DNA of 64,000 nt from Riptortus pedestris (GCA_019009955.1 CM032228.1:230630001-230694000); one strand, 5' to 3'. Numbered from the stretch's first letter, positions 13,360 through 25,879 are shown. Notes: generated by a model from the sequence alone, not told the origin. Program-made: numbers and translations.

Positions 13360-14260
13360 CCTTAAAGTACTTCTGCACAATTTCGACAACCTTGTTTCTC
13401 TGATAAGTTTAGCAAAATTAGGAAAAACAACTAGTGAGGTTGCACTCATGACGGAAGTTTTGAAAAATGTGTTTAAATGTCCATCGATGCTGCCCAGCAG
13501 ACGATGAAAATGCAGTCCGTTCAAAACTATAAACATATGTATTTAACTGTTAACACTCTAGCGGCAGCAATTTTTATTTGATCGTTACGAAACTCGTTTT
13601 TAGTTGAACGTTCTATGTAAAACTCGAGATCAAGTTCGTTTGTGGCTGAAATCGTAACAGAGGTAGGGGGGAGAATTTCGAAAATTCAAAATATAACCGT
13701 TATAATACGTCGGATCAAAAAATTGTATAGAATCAGTCTTATTGCAAATTTCATTCCCTATGAAGTGTTTACATATAATTTACCTTATCTTGAATATTAG
13801 CAGAGAAAATTCCATTTTTAGTCTTCAGCTTTCAATATACTCCCACTCCAATCATGTCATATTGGCTGTTATATCATGAACCACTTTATTCGAAGCTTAA
13901 ATACCAAATAACGTTTTCATTGAACTTTTTTCTGTTTGAGATACACTCAAATACGTAGTATGATAAATTAATATTTTGCTATCTAGACTCCAAAATAATT
14001 CACGTGCTTTATGGCGTACTCGATATTTAATTGTTTTACCCAACACTAAAGATCATATTATTTAATGGTTGAAATCGGGCGAGGAATGGGGGAGAGAGAG
14101 AGATTCGAATTCAAAATATCTTATCCATTATGAGTCGGATATAAAATGTTCTAGAACCCATCTTATTAAATTGTTGGTGCTCTACAGTTATTCTGTACAT
14201 TTTTTTTTTTTTTTTGGATACTCAAATATTAAGCGAGCCATTCGTAGTTTAGCGCAGCGG
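13360..14260 (-). mobile_element. Family A element(s), minus orientation, decayed
   Basis: 13360-13935 follows the family backwards: a decayed 3' end, ccatcgatgctgcc, actctagcggcagcaattttt, ttgatcgttacgaaactcg, tacgtcggatcaaaaaattg, then cttaaataccaaataacg. 13985-14260 repeats the central part in the same orientation (aatggttgaaatcgggcg, tgagtcggatataaaatg, tgctctacagtt), so two copies or an internal duplication are present. Confidence 0.7.
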
Positions 14261-14744
14261 ACGTTTATACCATTTTCGTTTTGCCATAGACCACATTCCC
14301 TAAGCAGGGGAACAAACCTGCATTTAATTTTGACGCTCCTAGATAAGGAAAACGTCATGATAACGATGTAGATGCAATCAGACGGCAGCAGATAGTTGGT
14401 TCTCGGTAAGTAAGCTTTTCGGGGTTTCGCTGATGATGGAGCTGTAGTCTCCGAAAGGGAGTTTTGACGGATGATACAAATTGCCTTTGTAATAGTTTAG
14501 TTGTAATATTCCGTAGAAGAAAAATGCCTAATTATTTCAACGTCCGTTAGATGGAGTCGTCTTCCAAAATCTTTCTAACTCTGAAGATAATAGCATGAAC
14601 TTTGAAAACGTTTAGTGCAATGAATATCAGTTGAAGTTTTTGAAATATTTAGGTTCTACATTGTTGATATAAAGGTCCTTCATCCCTCCACCCATTCATT
14701 GCAAACAAATCTACATCCACATGTATATCCACATTTATAAACAA

Positions 14745-14748
<4 letters not shown>

Positions 14749-14781
<33 letters not shown>
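14749..14781. repeat. (TA)n microsatellite
   Basis: Uninterrupted AT dinucleotides, about 16 units. Confidence 0.95.
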
Positions 14782-14787
<6 letters not shown>

Positions 14788-14861
14788 GGTGTGTGACAGC
14801 TTACGCAATAACGTTTGGACGGCATGATTATTATTATCCATGATACTTAGTAAAAACATTT

Positions 14862-15303
14862 TTTTTTTTTAAATTTTCCCACCTCTGCCCCCGCTGTACC
14901 TTTGGGTTTCCCCATACCAGCGGACTCCATTTAATAAGAGATATAAAATTTTGAATACATAAATTGGGCCAGGTAACTTAGCCTAACTCACCCAGCACGG
15001 CTAAGCATTAAAGTGCAACATCTGGGAGATTTAGTTTAAGTCCGAAAAGTCCTAGGGGAACCCGCAGCTGCGACTCCTTTGCCTCTGTTCAAAGAAGTGG
15101 CAGCAAGAGCCTAACTAACTAGCCTACTTACCTATAGCCTAAACTCACATAAAACTATACATATAATTTACATATAAATTCAATTTGAATTGTCTTTCAA
15201 CACCTCTTGGGCAAATGTCCTGAAGGCTGAAAATCTATCAGCGTCGTTTACAAACATGTCGGACATTGGAGGATCACGTGGTCAGCCGTATCCAACTCGT
15301 AGA
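14862..15303 (-). mobile_element. 5'-truncated non-LTR retrotransposon (LINE) insertion
   Basis: The element reads on the minus strand. Its left part (15261-15303) translates as YELDTADHVILQCP, the His-Cys end of the Cys/His motif near the C-terminus of many LINE ORF2 proteins. A second frame (15180-15250) gives DADRFSAFRTFAQEVLKDNS and a stop, typical of the last residues. About 310 bp of 3' UTR follow, then an A-tail, seen as the T-run at 14862-14870. A 13-bp duplication (agtaaaaacattt) sits at both ends, at 14849-14861 and 15304-15316. This is a dead-on-arrival copy with at least one frameshift. The clade cannot be decided from this fragment. Confidence 0.85.
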
Positions 15304-16083
15304 AGTAAAAACATTTATTTCATATTTTTAACATTTGATTTCTAAGTTTGTTAACCAACAGAAATAGGTTAATGGGGCGATTGGTTGAGGGGGGGGGAGA
15401 AAGGACGAAATTACTAAAATATCATAGTTGGAAATCTTGTTCATAAAGTAATATTTCTCTATAAATTTATCTCTTATTCGAATTTGAAGGAATTCATTCC
15501 TTTTTTTTGCGTTCTTATCTTTAATAAATTCCTACTCATAAACTTATGATTTTCATTTAAATCTGTTATGTCATTAAAATCCCATGTTCTGTTTAAACTC
15601 GAAGTTTAATGGAAGGAACTGAAATATAATGTGGGATGACGTAATTTGTGTGTACTTTTTTGTATTTGCTTAAATTAAATCCTATTTCCTAGGCTATTCT
15701 CTGTGTATTGTCCATGTAATTGATACGCTCTGTATAAGTGTTCCCAAAAATAATTGATGAATCTGTGTTGTCAGCTAGAAGGTCATTCCATGATTGATTG
15801 TTTTGACTTTCACCACAGTAGTAATGACGAATTGTCTGTACATGTTTTTTCATTATAAATGACTTTCTAGTTCTTAATATGTTTCAGTAATATAAACATT
15901 AATGAGAAAATTGTTTTATGAGAGCCGCTCTGAGTAAATATGGTGCGTGTTATACTACCAGTAGTGATAACGTAATAAAAATTTACTAGGAAAATTCAAT
16001 TTTGTCGCAGTTGTGAAAGCATCGTCAGTGGGTTATATACAGCTGTTAACCAACAATACTTAACTTGCTATTACTAAAACTCC

Positions 16084-17000
16084 ATCACGCAGGGGCTGCG
16101 TTAACTAAGCAGATTTCCCAAGTGCGTCACGCATTTTCATTTACTTCAAAACTTGAAAGTACAATGACAACAATATTTGGAATTTAGGTTTCACATAATG
16201 TGATCCATAATATCACAGATTATTGTCAATATTGTTACGTTTATTACAAAAATAATAAACGTTGTTTATTAGAGTTCTTTTGGCTTGCAAAATTAAACAC
16301 ACAAGCTTTAGAGTTTTTATCACTGTACAATATATTTGACAATGCACAACACACTTGGTAAATTATTCTTAACTATTACTCACAGTATGCACTGATAGCT
16401 TCACTTCTTATTACACAGTACAATAACTCACGATCACTGAAACTCACAAAAACACGGCACTGCACTGATCTTCACAAAGAACACATCACTGCACTGTTCT
16501 AATACATAAAGACGGCACTACACTGTTCTTCACATAAAACACTTCACCGCATTGGAGTTAAAATGTACTATTCACTAAAGCTGCACTGAACGCACTATTA
16601 TTCACTTGAAGAGAGTTGAGAATAAACTGACTGATGACCGAGCTGGACAGCTATTATAGACGGGCGGCGTGATCAAAAGAGAACTGCCCAGACAAGTCTA
16701 GATCCAAGAAGTATCGCCGAGAACATTCTTAGTCGCCGAAGGTCCTACTTCGGGCGGTTCCTTTCATCTACTTTTTAGTTTTCGCAACACTATGACATGA
16801 GTAGGAGTGTGGGATTACTGACGGAAGAAATTTAAAAAATGCAAATATATCAGTGAATAATTAAGATAGTGAAAAAATTTACTTAACAATATTTATAGAA
16901 CACTACATTTACAATAAGATTGGTTCTATACAATTTTTCGATCAGACGCACAATATCGAAGATGTTAAGAAGTTTCGAAATTATAAATATAATATTGACA
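16084..17000 (+). mobile_element. Family A element interrupted by a solo LTR
   Basis: The 5' end is well preserved (atcacgcaggggctgcgtta...agcagatttccca), followed by acaatatttggaatttagg and ttattgtcaatat. The LTR at 16233-16789 interrupts here. The family resumes with gacatgagtaggagtgtggg and continues to aataagattggttctatac and tttttcgatcagacgca at about 16950. The 3' end is not clear. Confidence 0.8.
16233..16789 (-). mobile_element. Solo LTR (Gypsy-like) nested in a family A element
   Basis: 557 bp beginning TGTTACG and ending CGCAACA, that is TG...CA with imperfect short inverted ends. It interrupts a family A copy whose sequence resumes directly at 16790 (tatgacatgag). The flanking four bases are atat and ctat, a near target duplication. 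Read on the minus strand it has a TATA box (TATAATAG, 16650s) followed about 25 nt later by an arthropod initiator-like TCAGT (16626-16630), and an AATAAA near the end. Short Cys/Ala-type repeats (cactgcactg...cttcac) recur at 16455-16545. No internal retrotransposon sequence adjoins it. Confidence 0.8.
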
Positions 17001-18659
17001 ATGAGTTTAAAACACTGTAAACGTCATTTTATATTATTTATTATTGATAATTATGAAAGTTTGTAGAAATTCATAAAACTAATGAGTGCTTTTGTGGTTT
17101 ATCTAAATCCTTGGAGTGGTAGGTTGTAAGCATGAGGAAGCCAGCCGATGAATCACTGGGTTTGTCATGTGCCCTCCAGTTTTAGTGATTCACCAACCAT
17201 AGCAAGCAAGGCTTTATCTTTTTTTGTGTGTGTGTGTTATCAACATCGTTACCTCAGAGTAGACATAAATAATCGTGAAACATAAACAACTAAACCCTTT
17301 TTGAGAAATATGAGCTCACTAAACTTTTTTCAATGCTTGAGTTTTCAAGACCAAAAGCTCTTAGGTTTTGTTTGTCTTTTTGAATGCTAGTTAAGATAAA
17401 GGCAACGTGTTAATCTGTTTCTCTTTATTTTAGCAGAATTGTATGATTGTCGTGAACAAATTTCACGTTGGCCACAATGTTGTCATCTTAGCCACAGTAG
17501 AAAAAGTATGGTAATATTTTGTCCGGCCTTCCTATTATAATACCAGAGAATGGTAGTCATAATTTTTTAATGATAATTTCCCGATGAAACCTTTATTAAT
17601 GAATGGAGCAATTGACGAATATATTTCTTAAGTTTCAAGTAAATCTCTTATCTTAGTATAAAATGCACGTTGATTAATACATGTACAATTTTCTTAATTC
17701 ATATACAAAAAAAATTCACTATTATATTCAGGAATTTTCATGGAACAGAATATATTTTATTTGGAGACCAGAATCCGGAATCAAAACTTTGATATTAATA
17801 TATTTGATAAATGTTTCAGGACTTTAGATTATATTCTAAACACAACGTTTTCTTTATCTATCCTGATAAAACCCATATTGTCGATGTTATTGACTTGTAT
17901 AAATTTCTACTTCCAAGTAAAACCTCAATCCAAGCAGTAGTAGCAAAGAATAAAATAGAGCATTTGCAATAGTCTTTCCCTTAATACTATTTGAAAAAAA
18001 AAGTTCTCAATTCTATTGAGGCTTTTTCATGTAAAATTAACTAAGTCTATTTTGATACGGGAAGTCAGAAGTCAACATTTTGAAATTCATAAATTGGAGT
18101 AACTTAATTACATAAACCTTAAGAAAGTGACCTTTTTGACGGGAAAACAAATTCTAGGCACAATTTGCTCGTTACATTTTTTTTTGATAAAAGGAATATT
18201 AAAGAAGGTAATTACGAATAAATGTATTGGTGTGGAAGTAGTCTTTAATTTATTTAAACGGCATTTTATCGTTATTCTGTTTCCTGGTGTTACTTACGGT
18301 TAATTTTGTTAGATTATCTGTCTGTTAGCCTGATTATAATTATTTGTAAGTTCATTGGAGTTTGTTAGGGAAGTAACAATGGATAATAAATATTGTAGAA
18401 TACAAACATTTAGACGTGGGCCACAATACATAACATACATAATTGCTGATATAACTGCTAACATATGGTTTTCGCCTTCGAGGCACGATACATAAGAACT
18501 GATTTTAATAATTTTCGTTTTCTAAAAAACTAACGACTTAATGTTTGTCAATCAGGTTCTCCCCGGCTATATTATTTGATACTTTAAAGAAAAGATATAT
18601 TTTTCTAAATAAATTATTTGTTTTGTTTGTTTGGTGTCACGCAAGTTAAGCGATTATAT

Positions 18660-18697
18660 AAATAAATAAATATAAATAACGATATTATATATTTATG

Positions 18698-18752
<55 letters not shown>

Positions 18753-18798
18753 AATTAGTGTCACATTACAGTATATCGTTATTTATTTATAGTATTTC
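18660..18798. repeat. (TA)n microsatellite inside an AT-rich inverted repeat
   Basis: The (TA)n tract at 18699-18749 is flanked on the left by ataaataacgatattat and on the right by its approximate reverse complement (tatatcgttatttattta, 18772-18789), so the whole can fold as a hairpin. Possibly an AT-rich MITE with an expanded centre. Confidence 0.7.
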
Positions 18799-19430
18799 AA
18801 ATCCCCCTCCCCAACAAGCCAATCGCCATTATGTTCAAGGTCCTTTCAAATTCTGTTCGTATATCACCTGACTAAACAGAATACTTCAAATTAACACCCT
18901 GCTCCAGGAGTCGAATAAATAAGATACAAGCTGTATGACTATTTCTCCTAACTGCTTTCCTTATTGCTACACATGTTTGGAGCATTGTTATGGAAGAAAA
19001 CTGAGTGTGTTATTGATGTAACCGCATCATACGAGCATCGTTTCCAATTCGCGCCTTATGAGTCAATAGAAATGTCCGTCCCCTCGAATTCCCGCCTGTT
19101 CGCTTCAATTATAGACAAGAGTTTCCCCATTAGTCTTGAGAGGAATTTCCAGTCCTGAATCAAGGGTCATGCCCGGCTCGATAGTTTGTGTGACAACTCC
19201 CACGCAGAAGGAGTTTGGAGTTCCTCTATATATTTTACTGAATAGAAAATCTAAAGATGAGAAAAGTTGCAGTGAAATTTGAAAAGTGCGTCCCTTAAGC
19301 CTGCTAGTTTCAATTAAATCCAGCCAAAATCAGTAAAACAAACCCTCAAGTAGTACTGGTACCACTCATATTTCCCGCAATCAGCACTCCATAATTTCCG
19401 TAGTAAGAGCCCAATTAAAAAATCTATGTA

Positions 19431-20115
19431 CAGTGGAGCGTCGATTATCCGAACGTCAATTATCGGAACGTTCGATTATCGGAACCAGTTTTTTTTTTTA
19501 TTTATTTATTTTTTTTTTAATGTGTAATTTTAATTAAACTGATCATTTAATTTACTTATTGGTATGTTATAATTATTGTTACTTTGAATAAAGTTAAACG
19601 AAAATAAAATTATTATTCTCAGAACGTCTATAACGGAAGCCATCATTAATTATTTCTCAGAAACTGATTCGTTACATATTTGTATCTGGTTCAATGTGTG
19701 TTCAATGAAATTAGACGTTGAATAGCATTGGTTTACTTAGAACTGTATACACTACCTAATTTGTTCATTGCATTATATTCTGTGAAACCCTTTCCGTTCA
19801 TATAACTGGTTGTGGATAGCTTACTTTCAGCTTCAAACCGTTCTTTGCGAGGTGTACACTGTATTTGTATTGTACATGTAGCTCAATTAGACAACTTATA
19901 CATATGTATGTATATATTTCATAACACTCGTTTCTTCACTATGCTCAAACATACTATGTTTAAATAAATAAACAAACTTGTTTTTTTACGAAGTTATTTT
20001 AGATCTCCCTTTTCCTTATTATTTATAAGAAAATAAATAAACACAAACTAAATAAAAATTTTGATTATCCGAACCACCTCTGACAACAATAGTTCGGATA
20101 ATCGACGCTCTACTG
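19431..20115. mobile_element. pogo/Tigger-type non-autonomous DNA transposon
   Basis: 685 bp bounded by TA dinucleotides. The left end cagtggagcgtcgattatcc and the right end (reverse complement cagtagagcgtcgattatcc) match over about 24 bp with one mismatch. Extra copies of the ATTATCNGAAC subterminal motif lie at 19450-19480 and at 20063-20076. The TA target and CAGT...TCGATTATCCG termini are characteristic of pogo-like elements of the Tc1/mariner superfamily. The interior is AT-rich with no transposase frame, so this is a deletion or MITE-type derivative. Confidence 0.85.
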
Positions 20116-20180
20116 TAATTTTAAGTTTTCAATAAAAATCCAATATGCATTCCTGTTCCTTTAAAATGTATATTTGAAAG

Positions 20181-20395
20181 GGGGTGAGGTTAGCCATGTG
20201 AGTTGTGGTTTTAATCTCACATGGTTAACCTAGAGTGGCGAGTTTGATTCACACCTGGCCAATGGGAATTTATTTAGTGACGAAAAAATTAAATAAAACC
20301 CTTAGTCACGCCCTGGCTAGAAAATAGTGGCAACCTGTAGATAATCCGTCCCAATTAGCCGTAGTACAAAAACAAATGGACGTAAATAATAACTT
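20181..20395 (+). mobile_element. tRNA-derived SINE
   Basis: Starts ggggtgaggttagccatgtg; B-box-like gcgagtttgattcacacct; middle block caatgggaatttatttagtg; tail block ccctggctagaaaatagtgg, aacctgtagataatccgtcc and aattagccgtagt; ends in taaataataa. Full length, with moderate divergence. Confidence 0.85.
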
Positions 20396-21699
20396 TTTTT
20401 TAATTTTAATTCGAACTTAATTATTTTGATGTGTAATTCTGATTTTTACTAATTTTTGTTGGCCACCTGACCATCTTTTACAGCTCAAGCCATCTTCTTC
20501 ATAGCTTATAGTATATTAAGATTACAGTCATTCTAGTTTTTCAGTTTATCAAAGTAAAAGGTCATCTATATTATAATTGTAAGGGCTGAAAACTCCGGTT
20601 TAATCAGTACATCAACATTTGTCCTCATGCATGAGCATCTTTTCGATAGTCAAAATATTGATGTATAAAACTTGGTTTTTGTGACACTTAGTTTCGAAGA
20701 AATTCTACATGTCAAAAACCTAAAATATGCCATCACTCCAGAACCTGCTTAATTTAATAGGGGTATATTAGTTTCAATGGATAGTCCTTTGACTCTTCTC
20801 TATTTGTTTATATCCAATTTCAAGTATTACAAAGTTAAAATACGTGGTGTTAGCATCTATTAGTACCTATGGTACAGTAGGATGAAGCTAAAAAGACGCA
20901 CTCTTGCAATTTCACAATTATTATAAGACTTTTATAATAATAAATTTATGAAAATGAGATGGAAGTGTAACTACATAATGAAAATAATGATTTAAAAAAG
21001 GTTTCAGTAAATCAAATTAAAAGATAATCAATTCTCGCTTTTTTAAGTTTAAATTTATTAAATAAAATGGTCATGTTTATATATACCGAAGCCGGAACGG
21101 ATTTTGTTTTGGCATTAATTTACTGCGATTCGCTAAGCTTTGAAGGAATGTTAGCATAATTTAGTTACGTCAGCGACCTCATTAGCTCCTTATCTTGAGA
21201 AAAAACCCTAATAAATCATATAATTGAATTATTTATATGCCTGTTTAGTATTCCAAATGGTTTTACGGAAATTAATATTCAAAGTAATTATAATTATACG
21301 CTTCTTCCTCATTATAAATAACTCAAAGAACGTTAAGAGAGGTTTTTATCCAGAAGGCCTTTTCATCTATTTAATTAAAATTAGCACTTTCACCAAGAAG
21401 GACATTAATAAACTTCCGTAAAGGACGCTCAAAAGATAATAATAGCTCAGTCTCTCAGCAACCTTGTTCAACTTATCAGGATAAACAATGAGTAATATCA
21501 TCAATTCGTGTAATAGGAGGTCCTTTACCCAGCATTCTTTGCATTATCTTGCTCATTTTCCTCTTTTTATTTATATCTTTTATTATCGGAAGAACTTTCA
21601 TTATGCATAATATCACTCTTTGCATTTATGTATTGTTTCATTCGATTATGTTAGAACAGAAAAGACAACAGTGAATAAATGAATGACAATCCAGCTATC

Positions 21700-21990
21700 G
21701 CCATGATAGAAGAGAGGAATTGGTTTTATGCCGACTTAGGATTGGCCATTCAAAATGTACACATGTACACTTAATAGCTGAATTCGCAATGTGAAACTTG
21801 TAACGTTGGCCTTACTTCGAAACACTTACTGGCTCACTGCAGAAAACGTGATGGCATGCCAAATAACATTACAGCATTGTTGAGTGGCCATAGCCAGTAT
21901 ACCAGACATGTCTTATATCTATACTCACGGTTTTTATACTTTAAGTTTATGGGATTGTATAAGCTCATTTGAAGCCTAAGAGAAGAGTAG
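21700..21990 (+). mobile_element. LINE ORF2 C-terminal fragment
   Basis: From 21790 to the stop at 21970-21972 an open frame of 60 codons reads CETCNVGLTSKHLLAHC, a Cys-x2-Cys...His-x4-Cys motif, and ends FMGLYKLI-stop. Many insect LINE reverse transcriptases end with this Cys/His motif followed by a Phe-Leu-x(n)-Gly-Leu-Tyr-x-x-Ile tail. Stops lie just upstream in the same frame. The bases at 21700-21790 may be a decayed continuation in other frames. No target duplication was found. Confidence 0.6.
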
Positions 21991-22605
21991 ATGCCTGAAC
22001 TACCTGAATTTTAAACGTACCAGTAAATTTTTACACCAAATTTTAAGTTTATTACTTCATATCAAAACAAGTCTACTGAAAAGTAAGGAACCTCTAATAA
22101 TATTTGTTTCATAGATGGCACATAAGGTGTGAATCAATTCGAGCGGAACACATGAAATAAATATTATCAGATATTTAAATTTTTCTATGATCTATATATA
22201 ATTGCTATATAAATTTAAGTTCACATATTTTCTTACTTCGTACTTGTAATATAAAAAAATCGAAAGTGATTAACTTATCTAAATATTTCCCGGGAATAAA
22301 AGGGTCCCTGAGATTCAAGAAAAAGCACAAAGATATTGGGTGGTGTGTTATCTTCTTGAACTCTGTTTGATGAAGTTAATCAACAACAATAGAATCTGGC
22401 AGAAGTACCTAATCAAAGCCAATGGTGGGATTCCAATTAAGGCCAAAATTCTCTACAGAGCTGCCCCCCCCCTTCTTCGGTTTCTGAAATCAGGATTCTA
22501 TGGAAAGTTTTTTTTTTGTTTTGTTATATTTATTTATTTTTAAATCCCTTCAAATTTTTTTTAAAGAATTTTGACATTTATTTACACATCACTATAATTT
22601 TAATA

Positions 22606-22840
22606 GGGGCTCAGATTAGCTGTGTGAGTTAAAGCGTTGGGCTTAATATCACATTGTAAACTTAGAGTGGGGACTTCGAATCCCACATGGGCAATAGGAA
22701 TTTATTTATTGTCAAACTCATTAAATAAAATCCTTAGTCCCACCCTGGCTAGAAAAAAGTGGCAACCTGTAGATAGCCCGTCCTAATTAGACAGAGTGCC
22801 AGAAAGTGTACATGTAAGTGCGTTAATAAATAATAATAAT
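22606..22840 (+). mobile_element. tRNA-derived SINE, well-preserved full-length copy
   Basis: Begins ggggctcagattagctgtgt and includes agttaaagcgttgggcttaa, a B-box-like cgaatcccacatgg, aataggaatttatttattg, ccttagtcccaccctggcta, aacctgtagatagcccgtcc, and an AAT-repeat tail (ttaataaataataataat). Together with the other copies it defines the family: a tRNA-like head of about 85 bp, an unrelated body of about 120 bp and a short tandem tail. A (TG)n run follows at 22864. Confidence 0.9.
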
Positions 22841-22860
22841 CCAATTTTTATATATTTACA

Positions 22861-22863
<3 letters not shown>

Positions 22864-22892
<29 letters not shown>

Positions 22893-22960
22893 ATATTCAT
22901 GTAAAAAAATGAAAATTATTCGTTATTTCGGGAGAAAAAAAGACTAGTCGTTCTTAGTAC

Positions 22961-23024
<64 letters not shown>
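22864..23024. repeat. (TG)n and (AT)n microsatellites
   Basis: (TG)n at 22864-22892 and (AT)n at 22965-23024 (30 units), 70 bp apart, directly downstream of a SINE. Confidence 0.95.
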
Positions 23025-23026
<2 letters not shown>

Positions 23027-23793
23027 GTTATCTCATTATCAATTATATCAAAAAGGCATTTGTAAACAGTAAATATATAACAATATTTAATTCAATTTAT
23101 GAAAAAAAAAAATGTTTTACATTGCCTAGGAGGAAAAATCATTTAATACAAGTCGAGAGCCACTGTATAAGATCATCTATCAAGGCCGATAGATTGCAAA
23201 GCGAACAAAACCTCTTTGCCAGAGCAAGTTAACTTATTGTCGATGATTGCAATGATAGGGATGCCTGTCATGAATAAATATAGAATAGATTGTTTAGCCG
23301 TTGAGATATGTAATTCACATCCATGTATGCTAGCCTCATCAGTATTCGTCCCGTTGGTTCAAATTAGTATTTATAATTGGCTGGTCCATGTATTATGAAG
23401 CCACGCCTACCTTCTCCTCTTGTAACAGTGACATCACTTATTATATTACACTCTTCAAGGATTTATACCGTCAGGCTATTAATAATATTGATGGCCAATC
23501 GGCTTCGCTCTCGTTAAAAGTAAATAGATGCTTTCAAAAAATAATAAAGACACACAATTCAGAAGTTAATTAATAAAAGCCTAATATATAGATTAACTAT
23601 TAGTATTACTTACATTTTAATTCGACCTAAAATTAATTACAATTACATTTTCATTTAAAAGTATTAATTTTTCGTTTGATAATATTCAAACAGTGCCAGT
23701 TTTGTTTCTCAATAATATTAATACACAATCATTATACTGAGTAAATGATCCTCTGATCTTCATAAATATATATTCTAGTTTACAGTATATATG

Positions 23794-23798
<5 letters not shown>

Positions 23799-23838
<40 letters not shown>
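23799..23838. repeat. (TA)n microsatellite
   Basis: About 20 uninterrupted units. Confidence 0.95.
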
Positions 23839-23843
<5 letters not shown>

Positions 23844-24055
23844 GGAAATCTGAGTACCCCTCTTCCTTCAAGTTTATATTTTCTGTCATACTGTTATGAT
23901 GTAATACTTGATTACATGAGTCCAAGTAAAATTCTGACAGCTTCCCCTATCAAACGTACGAAAAAATATATTAATAACACAATTTTATCAATTTTAAATA
24001 TAATTAATAATATTACTAATGTTTTATGGAAATTATAATTATGTCCAATTTATAT

Positions 24056-24200
24056 TGCTACGGCTAATCGCGAGGGGTCATCCTGGGTAGGACCAAAGAT
24101 TTTATTTAATGAGTCCGTTACAAAGTAATTTCCTATTGACCATGTGGGAATCAAATCCACGAATCTAAAGTTGTTTTAATAAATAAAACAATAATATAAG
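24056..24200 (-). mobile_element. tRNA-derived SINE, partial, minus orientation
   Basis: Reverse-strand blocks: gctacggctaatcgcgaggg, tcctgggtaggaccaaagat, tttatttaatgagtccgtta, cctattgaccatgtgggaat and caaatccacgaatctaaag. The tRNA-like head is largely lost. Confidence 0.75.
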
Positions 24201-24792
24201 TAATAAAAACAATTTGTGAGTAATACTCTTTCCCAGTCATTTTGTTTTTATTGTCAAGCGCTAGAGTTATTGAAGTACCTGATCCCAAACTAATTTCATT
24301 AGTTTGTCGTGACTTCTCATCGTTTGCGTCCAAATATCTCTCCCATTGCTTCTCTCTCTTAGTGCTTTGTTTCCCCAATAATAAGGTTTATAAGAAGAAA
24401 TGTTGTTTTGTTGTTCCTAAATTTGTGGAAAACAAAGCATAATACTTTTCTTATAGCTCTTTAATTTCCGGAATGGTATTTTTTTTTTCTTCCAGCCGAA
24501 GGGCAAAATAATTACGGTGATAACGCCTTTCTCAGAAAATCTCTGTCTAAATAAGGGAATTTCCCAGACTTGTTTATTTGAGGCCCACTTTATTGTTCAA
24601 ACTTATTTTTTTAGGCCTGTATTTCCTTAAAAACTTATTTATTTGTAGATAAATATTCTTTGCAAAAAACAAAGAGAGATGTAACTTCATTTTGTTTATT
24701 GTATTTGTGATTACCCACTATTCGGCAAATAATATTTTTTGAGTTTATAACTCTGTATTTTAGTATATGTTTGGTAATGATCAAACACCAAT

Positions 24793-24914
24793 GTTGAACG
24801 GACCTCATTTTCGCCATCTCCTGAGTAGTATCGATGGACGTTTGAAGACATTTTTCGCAAATCCCGTCTTGAGTACTACCTCAAAAGCCGATTTCACTTA
24901 AGTCTGCTAACTGC
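24793..24914 (+). mobile_element. Family A 3' fragment
   Basis: Matches the last 120 bp of the family: ttgaacggacctcattttcg, the block around atcgatggacgtttgaag, and a decayed terminal palindrome (ccgatttcacttaagtctgctaa). The 5' part is missing. Confidence 0.75.
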
Positions 24915-25879
24915 CGGAATGGACAGCAGACAAGAACACCTTATTGAATAAAAGACACTTTATTACTCAAAACCATACAACAGACAATAGGTGAAATAAA
25001 TAACGAAATGAGGTAATTAAATTAATAATCTTGTTCTTTTGTACTCTAATAATGCTATACATTCATCTAAACAATGGATAATAACCGGATTCAATCGCTT
25101 ATAATTGTAAATTAATGTTTTAATTTGTTCCTTTATTATTCATTTTAATTTTATTACTTTAATCAGAAAGCTAAGTTTTCTTTTCTTATTATATTTTAGT
25201 TCAAAATCGTAGTTTTGTTTTTGTTACTATATTATTTTTATCATTACATAATTCTTAGAGTTTTCACAAAACATTGTAATTAAATGTATTTTATATACTT
25301 TGTATGGTGTGCATACAGAAAATAAATTTAATTTTCTTACAAAATCAGTATAAGGGTGCATAAAGGAAGAATTTTGAAAAAAAAACAGGGTTAGGGCATA
25401 AACGCATGTACTTTATATAAGTATTTATCATATTCTTCCTCAAAGGTACAAAATATTTGGAAACAAAATTAAAATCTGTCCTTTAAATCTGTCCCTTCAT
25501 AAAGGTCCTTTATTTGTCTGCACAGTAATCAGATATTACAACTAGCCCATATATTTAAATTTTTAATTATAAAACAAAGATAGGATATCTAAATGATCAT
25601 ATTTGGGCCTTGGCTGGAGAAGGGGGTGACACTCTGACATAAATTATGTGTTTGTCCTTTTGAATAATATATAATTGAGAAGAAGTTTTATTTCCATCAA
25701 GTTTATTTTTTTTTTGTTTGGTATTCTAGAAATATATTAGAATTTATTTTTATTTTTTTTGTATTGGTCTCGTTTCGGAACACCCTGCATTCTTGCATTC
25801 TAGAGTTGGTCGAAGGGGCCAATGGATGCCAAACCCTCAAGGCCTACAGACCACTCCTTTCCTCTCACCTCTTCTTCCA

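Larger units (their letters stand above)
15317..19430. other. No gene recognised apart from the listed elements
   Basis: Outside the family A copy, the LTR and the AT hairpin the sequence is AT-rich, with scattered poly-T and poly-G runs and no readable coding segment. Confidence 0.6.
20396..24055. other. No gene recognised apart from the listed elements
   Basis: Contains the LINE end, one SINE and microsatellites. 23170-23540 is less AT-biased and has no strong stops for short stretches, but no recognisable protein. Confidence 0.5.

Noticed and set aside
24151..24442. Overlapping ORFs on both strands (75 and 66 codons)
   Set aside because: Neither has a recognisable motif and each is the shadow of the other; not enough to call a gene or an element.
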